Shown here one piece after another: positions 6,893-10,476 of a stretch of 10,476 bases of DNA. Positions within the stretch are counted from its first letter, which is position 1. Each line of letters begins with the position of its first letter. The position numbers were made by a program, and so were the translations under genes. The notes beneath the pieces were generated by a model. That model was not told the DNA's origin, made no database searches, and worked only from the letters and a program-made list of their open reading frames with translations. Source of the DNA: Clostridiales bacterium (GTDB lineage: Bacteria; Bacillota_A; Clostridia; Lachnospirales; Lachnospiraceae); contig JASKJZ010000053.1 of the NCBI GenBank assembly GCA_030154385.1, positions 1 to 10,476 of the forward strand. The letters run 5' to 3'.

Positions 6893-7459
6893 ATGAACGA
6901 ATCTAGTTTTTCCTTATTAAACCAAAAGGAGATTGATACCCTTATTTCTTTTCTTTCGGAAAAAGAAGCTGGTGTCACAAGGGAAGTTTTAAGTCAAGAT
7001 AGCATCGATAAATTAATTCATTTAATCAGTGACAGTGATATTAATAAAATCCGTCTCGATGCACTGGATTCTTTGGAACTAAAACCAACCTATGACATTT
7101 TAAAAGAACTCCATATAAGAACCGAAGACTCTGAACTTTGTGAATTACAATTCTACGTGGATGCTGATACACAATTCGTCAACTTAACCGCTATCAACAC
7201 TATCACCAAGCAGCAATATACAATCACGCCTGCGACGCTTGACCGCGCAGAATTAATTAACGCATCCTCTTCCTGGGGCTATTCCATCGCTCCTATCCTA
7301 TTTGATAAGGTAGCTAGAATCTTTCACTTAAAATATTCGAGGCAAACCTATGAAGAAGTATGCATGTTGTTCATGGATAAAAACTTTGGTCAAAAAGAAC
7401 AAAGAGTGCCTAGCTTTTACAGTCCGTCTACTTATCAGCTATTAGAGAACCTCTTATGA
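6893..7459 (+). CDS. Unknown protein with tandem FliM/FliN-like N-terminal motifs
   Basis: I do not recognise this 188-residue protein as a named family. It has no signal peptide or membrane segment and should be cytosolic. The first 54 residues hold two copies, 24 residues apart, of one motif: LLNQKEIDTLISFLS (8-22) and VLSQDSIDKLIHLIS (32-46). Each resembles the LSQ(D/E)EIDALL sequence at the N-terminus of the flagellar switch proteins FliM, FliY and some FliN, which in FliM binds phosphorylated CheY. The rest (about 55-188) is a mixed alpha/beta segment with a strand-rich middle (83-112), SSSWGYSIAP (125-134) and SRQTYEEVCMLFMDK (149-163); I match no known motif there. It is the only plus-strand gene, divergent from xpt with its own promoter. 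Its 3' end overlaps the opposing 118-residue gene by 25 bases. A link to chemotaxis is inference from the motif and the nearby chemoreceptor gene. That it is a real gene is well supported by promoter, ribosome site and composition. Confidence 0.8.
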   Translation: MNESSFSLLNQKEIDTLISFLSEKEAGVTREVLSQDSIDKLIHLISDSDINKIRLDALDSLELKPTYDILKELHIRTEDSELCELQFYVDADTQFVNLTAINTITKQQYTITPATLDRAELINASSSWGYSIAPILFDKVARIFHLKYSRQTYEEVCMLFMDKNFGQKEQRVPSFYSPSTYQLLENLL

Positions 7460-7791
7460 TTCTCAGTCTGCTCTTTTATTTGCTCGATAATCTCATGCTG
7501 CCTAGAGGAAATCTCCTCATTGTAATGAGCACACATTGACATATCTTCTGTAAAGGTACTAAGCTCCTCCAGACAATCCAGTATTGAAACGATTGTCTGG
7601 TCTTTTTCAATATTGTCAAAAAAACCAGCTGCTTCAAGTGCCTGCATTACCTTTGAGGTTGCATTTTTTATCGAATCGGAGCAATTTAAGATATCATAAG
7701 CAACACCTTCTAACATGCCTTGTGTCTCATCAAGCTCCTCCATTGCCTGCTCCAAACTATCCACTACCATTCTTTTTTCTTCCTCTTGCAT
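7435..7791 (-). CDS. Small acidic helical protein of unknown function
   Basis: A 118-residue protein I do not recognise. It is acidic, almost free of proline, and looks all-helical, with probable amphipathic or coiled-coil stretches at about 1-53 and 72-112. There is no signal peptide, membrane helix or recognisable catalytic motif. It contains three cysteines (37, 73, 87) without metal-site spacing. The start at 7789-7791 has GAGAGGG upstream; an in-frame ATG seven codons later, also preceded by AGAGGA, is an alternative. It lies 14 bases after radA in the same direction, so it is probably the last gene of that unit. Its final 25 bases overlap the convergent plus-strand gene, and a plus-strand terminator hairpin lies within its codons 64-75. 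A helical-bundle adaptor is possible but nothing in the sequence shows a role. Confidence 0.68.
   Translation of the reverse strand: MQEEEKRMVVDSLEQAMEELDETQGMLEGVAYDILNCSDSIKNATSKVMQALEAAGFFDNIEKDQTIVSILDCLEELSTFTEDMSMCAHYNEEISSRQHEIIEQIKEQTENHKRFSNS
7569..7607 (+). terminator. Probable terminator of the plus-strand gene, inside the opposing gene
   Basis: On the plus strand CCAGACAATC (7569-7578) and GATTGTCTGG (7591-7600) form a perfect 10-bp stem with a 12-base loop, followed by TCTTTTT (7601-7607). It begins 109 bases after the stop codon of the plus-strand gene. There is no A-run on its left side, so it should work only in the plus direction. It lies entirely within the minus-strand gene of 118 codons. 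Confidence 0.65.
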
Positions 7792-7805
7792 ACTAACCCT
7801 CTCTA

Positions 7806-9176
7806 TTACATGTAATTAAGAAGTTCCCTTATGTTTTTTATTCCAATTAGTTTCATATCCATACTGCGCTTATGATCCAAGCTCCCTAAATTTGCCAGAG
7901 GAAGCAAGCAGACCTTATAGCCCATTTTGGCAGCCTCAATAACCCTTTGCTCTACCATTGTGACGGCTCGTACCTCTCCTGTCAATCCGACCTCTCCAAA
8001 CAAAATCGCATCTTCTGGAAAGCATGTATTTTTATAACTCGAAACAATTGCTGCAATCAAAGCCAAATCAAGCGCCGGTTCATTAATCCGGATACCTCCC
8101 GCGACATTAACATAAGCGTCGCAATCTGCTAAGGAAATACCTAGTCTCTTTTCCACGACAGCCATCAACAGATTTACACGATTATAGTCAATTCCTGCGG
8201 TTGTCCTCCTCGGCATGTTAAAACTGGTGCGGCAAATCAAAGCTTGTATTTCGACTAAAATCGGTCTCGTGCCTTCAATCGAGCAAGAAACAATAGAGCC
8301 TGGCTCATCCTTAGGTTTTCCGCTCAGCATATATTCGGAAGGATTTTGAACCTCAACCAATCCGCTGCCCTTCATTTCAAACACTCCAATTTCATTGGTC
8401 GAACCAAAGCGGTTCTTGACTGCACGAAGAATACGATAGGATGCCGTGCCATCACCTTCAAAATATAGAACGGTATCGACCATATGTTCAAGGACTCTGG
8501 GTCCTGCAACCATACCTTCCTTCGTCACATGTCCAACGATAAAAATCGAAATGGACAGGCTCTTAGCCATACGCATCAAAACGCTTGTGGTTTCCCGTAC
8601 CTGGCTAACACTTCCAGGTGCGGAAGAGATATCTTCCCGATACATCGTCTGAATCGAATCAATAATCACGACCTGTGGTCGTAGCTCTTCTATTGTAGCC
8701 TCTACCATATCCAAATCCGTCTCGCTTTGCACCATAAGCTCTCCTGAAAACTGACCAATCCGATCCGCTCGCATTTTTAGCTGTTTTAAGGATTCCTCTC
8801 CTGATATATAGAGAACTGCGTGTTCTGTCTGTGTTAGATTCTTACACATCTGCAGCAAAAGGGTGGATTTTCCAATGCCAGGATCGCCCCCTACAAGGAC
8901 AAGCCCTCCAATTACGATTCCACCGCCCAGCACACGATCAAACTCCAATATTCCCGTTTTGATTCGTTCATCTTCGTTTGTTTGCACCCCTGATAAAGGC
9001 TCAGGGCGATGACGAATTTCTTCTCTCGTCTTATAAGAAAGAACCGACTTCGTTTTTTTCTTCGTCGGTTCCTCTACAAAAGAATCCCAAGCCTTGCAGC
9101 CAGGACATTGTCCCAGCCACTTGGAGGATTCATATCCACAATCCTTACAGAAAAATACTGTGCTATTTTTTGCCAT
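7806..9176 (-). CDS. radA: DNA repair protein RadA (Sms)
   Basis: RecA-like ATPase and DnaB-type helicase that processes recombination intermediates and branch migration, acting with RecA on DNA. It has 456 residues, matching Bacillus RadA (about 458). An N-terminal zinc finger has Cys10, Cys13, Cys24 and Cys27 (CKDCG and CPGCK). The ATPase core has Walker A GGDPGIGKST (96-105), Walker B VVIIDS (169-174) and the RadA-specific KNRFG (254-258). The C-terminal Lon-like domain (about 280-456) includes NVAGGIRINEPALDLA (357-372) and FGEVGLTGEVR (393-403); in RadA this fold is not a protease. An in-frame ATG at 9236 would add 20 residues and overlap the previous gene by 56 bases. I chose the ATG at 9174-9176 because MAKNSTVFFCKDCG is the family N-terminus. 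It starts 4 bases after the upstream stop codon and has a poor ribosome site, so translation is probably coupled. Confidence 0.96.
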   Translation of the reverse strand: MAKNSTVFFCKDCGYESSKWLGQCPGCKAWDSFVEEPTKKKTKSVLSYKTREEIRHRPEPLSGVQTNEDERIKTGILEFDRVLGGGIVIGGLVLVGGDPGIGKSTLLLQMCKNLTQTEHAVLYISGEESLKQLKMRADRIGQFSGELMVQSETDLDMVEATIEELRPQVVIIDSIQTMYREDISSAPGSVSQVRETTSVLMRMAKSLSISIFIVGHVTKEGMVAGPRVLEHMVDTVLYFEGDGTASYRILRAVKNRFGSTNEIGVFEMKGSGLVEVQNPSEYMLSGKPKDEPGSIVSCSIEGTRPILVEIQALICRTSFNMPRRTTAGIDYNRVNLLMAVVEKRLGISLADCDAYVNVAGGIRINEPALDLALIAAIVSSYKNTCFPEDAILFGEVGLTGEVRAVTMVEQRVIEAAKMGYKVCLLPLANLGSLDHKRSMDMKLIGIKNIRELLNYM

Positions 9177-9180
9177 ACCA

Positions 9181-9597
9181 TTACGCTTTTTTCTGAATTT
9201 TAACGGATACTTCTTTATCTGGTTCAAGTGAAACACTTAGCATTAACTTTCCGCCAAGATTTGTCTTTCCCTCGTCCACTTTTTCATCATTCATATAAAT
9301 TTCATAAATCTGTTCTGGTTCTAGTTCCAGTGTGATTTGCGCATCCTCTGGTCCTTCGACACGAAAGCTTACCAACTCTTCGGACTTTAAGAATTCATGA
9401 ACTACTGTGCCTGGTTCTGACTCATAGACTAACAGTTCATTCTTTTTTAACTTTGTTACCTCTTTAAAGGTTTTTATTTTATATATATCACCCTCAAATT
9501 CAAAATCCTCGATCTTGGTCTTACTACCCAGCGTATAATTTCCAAAGCTCAGTGTATTGTTTTCTTCTCTCTTGATCAAACCTTGAATAATTGGCAT
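9181..9597 (-). CDS. Conserved beta-rich protein, often labelled 'endosialidase' in Lachnospiraceae
   Basis: A 138-residue soluble protein without signal peptide or membrane segment. The N-terminal part reads NTLSFGNYTLGSKTKIEDFE (14-33), then DIYKIKTFKEVTKLKKNE (37-54) and YESEPGTVVHEF (58-69). The C-terminal part (about 76-138) alternates short strands, with VEGPEDAQITLELEPEQ (80-96) and DEGKTNLGGKLMLSVSLE (108-125), like a small beta-sandwich. From memory, homologues in Lachnospiraceae lie at this place, near clpC and radA, and carry the automatic name 'endosialidase'. I see no Asp-box (SxDxGxTW) or sialidase catalytic residues, and the protein is far too small for such an enzyme, so the name should not be taken as a function. 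An excellent ribosome site (AGGAGG, 9605-9610) precedes the ATG at 9595-9597. It has a possible promoter overlapping the clpC stop, and radA follows after 4 bases. The role is unknown. Confidence 0.85.
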   Translation of the reverse strand: MPIIQGLIKREENNTLSFGNYTLGSKTKIEDFEFEGDIYKIKTFKEVTKLKKNELLVYESEPGTVVHEFLKSEELVSFRVEGPEDAQITLELEPEQIYEIYMNDEKVDEGKTNLGGKLMLSVSLEPDKEVSVKIQKKA

Positions 9598-9640
9598 TTT
9601 AATATCCTCCTAAATATCGAATCCACATTGATTTTGTTTT

Positions 9641-9669
9641 ATTATACAATAATCCCAAGAGGATTTCTA
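9641..9669 (-). promoter_or_regulatory. Possible promoter for the 9597-to-7435 unit
   Basis: The minus strand reads TAGAAA (9664-9669), 17 bases, then a perfect TATAAT (9641-9646). The -35 box matches TTGACA at 4 of 6 positions and includes the clpC stop codon. The predicted transcript start near 9634 gives a leader of about 37 bases to the ATG. It would give the small protein, radA and the 118-residue gene expression independent of clpC. Moderate support only. Confidence 0.45.
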
Positions 9670-10476
9670 CTGTTTTATCGAAAATTCGACTTCTTTCCCC
9701 TTCATACGAACAGATACGATATCTCCTGTTTTGATTGTTCCTTCTAGCACCGCTTCCGCCAGCTTATCCTCGACATTGGTCTGGATGGCACGTCTTAGTG
9801 GCCTCGCTCCAAACTTTTGGTCATAACCGGCACCTACAATAAAGTCTATTAATCCTGGCGTTGGACGAAGACTGATATTCATTTGCGCTTCACAACGCTT
9901 GCTAATAATCTTTAGCATCATGCCTACGATTTCTTTGATGTGCTCACGTGTCAGAGAATGGAATACAATGATTTCATCAATACGATTGATGAACTCTGGC
10001 TTAAACAGATGCTTTACTTCCTCCATTACACTATCCTTCATCTTTTTATAATCCTGCTTTTCGTCCACAGCCGAAGAAAATCCAAGACTTTTTGGTTCCA
10101 CAATACGGGAAGCCCCTGCGTTTGAGGTCATGATAATAATGGTGTTCTTAAAGCTTACCCTACGTCCCTGCGCATCCGTAATATGTCCATCGTCCAACAC
10201 TTGAAGCAGAATATTAAACACATCCGGATGCGCCTTTTCAATTTCATCAAATAAGATTACCGAATATGGATTTCTACGAACCTTTTCGCTTAACTGTCCA
10301 CCCTCATCATATCCTACATATCCTGGAGGTGAACCAATGAGCTTGGAAACACTATGCTTTTCCATATACTCGGACATGTCAACTCGTATCATCGAATTTT
10401 CACTGCCAAACATTGCCTCTGCCAGTGCCTTTGAAAATTCAGTCTTTCCTACCCCCGTAGGTCCTAAGAATAAAAA
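9667..10476 (-). CDS. clpC: ATP-dependent unfoldase ClpC, C-terminal part (5' end beyond window)
   Basis: The last 269 residues of a Clp/Hsp100 AAA+ unfoldase; the gene runs off the right edge, so the ATG at 10411-10413 is an internal methionine. The fragment opens inside the second ATPase domain: Walker A GPTGVGKT (5-12), pore loop GYVG (52-55), Walker B VILFDE (73-78), sensor 1 TSNAG (117-121), arginine finger in EFINRID (161-167) and sensor 2 GARPLRR (223-229). LGF at 131-133 sits where ClpC and ClpA carry the hydrophobic tripeptide that docks into ClpP, which separates it from ClpB. In the cell it unfolds substrates, usually brought by adaptors such as MecA, and feeds them to ClpP. ClpC rather than ClpE is the likelier assignment; the N-terminal domain that would settle it is outside. 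A possible promoter for the next gene overlaps its stop codon. Confidence 0.92.
   Translation of the reverse strand, partial: FLFLGPTGVGKTEFSKALAEAMFGSENSMIRVDMSEYMEKHSVSKLIGSPPGYVGYDEGGQLSEKVRRNPYSVILFDEIEKAHPDVFNILLQVLDDGHITDAQGRRVSFKNTIIIMTSNAGASRIVEPKSLGFSSAVDEKQDYKKMKDSVMEEVKHLFKPEFINRIDEIIVFHSLTREHIKEIVGMMLKIISKRCEAQMNISLRPTPGLIDFIVGAGYDQKFGARPLRRAIQTNVEDKLAEAVLEGTIKTGDIVSVRMKGKEVEFSIKQ

Noticed and set aside
9648..9668. Hairpin after clpC (AATCC-TCTTG-GGATT on the minus strand) as a terminator
   Set aside because: The stem has only five pairs and there is no T-run after it; it also overlaps the possible promoter.

Overview
The window looks like a chromosomal core region of a low-GC Gram-positive anaerobe, most likely a Lachnospiraceae-type Clostridia. 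The grounds are AT-rich codon use, strong AGGAGG-type ribosome binding sites, a eukaryotic-type HisA, and the order clpC / small 'endosialidase'-labelled protein / radA, which I associate with that family from memory. No mobile element, CRISPR array, rRNA or tRNA gene was seen. Twelve protein genes are supported, eleven on the minus strand and one on the plus strand. Several starts lie internal to the longest open frame and were placed from ribosome binding sites and family N-termini.

Right-hand block, read leftwards from the right edge (10476 to 7435, minus): the 3' part of a ClpC-type AAA+ unfoldase (cut by the window edge), a 138-residue beta-rich protein with a possible promoter overlapping the clpC stop codon, radA, and a 118-residue acidic helical protein of unknown function. 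Spacings after the promoter are 4 and 14 bases, so the last three are probably co-transcribed: protein quality control and recombination-repair housekeeping with an uncharacterised passenger.

Centre (6742 to 7600): a compact divergent promoter region drives xpt leftwards and a 188-residue unknown gene rightwards. That unknown carries two tandem copies of a FliM/FliN-like 'LxQxxIDxLI' motif. It converges on, and overlaps by 25 bases, the 118-residue gene. Its best transcription terminator (perfect 10-bp stem plus T5) lies inside that opposing gene.

Left-hand block (6741 to 22, minus): xpt (xanthine salvage) ends in a strong hairpin terminator. A transmembrane chemoreceptor follows, and 12 bases after it a tightly packed run: truA (tRNA pseudouridine synthase) overlapping proA by 4 bases, proC, a YfcE-type phosphodiesterase, and a eukaryotic-type hisA. 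proA and proC give two of the three steps of proline synthesis from glutamate; proB is not here. hisA stands without other his genes. The grouping mixes signalling, tRNA modification and amino-acid synthesis, and no terminator was seen between its members.

Nothing here amounts to an obvious new defence or mobile system. The parts most worth a second look are the plus-strand gene with the flagellar-switch-like repeats, its terminator inside the opposing gene, and the bacterial copy of the eukaryotic-type HisA.
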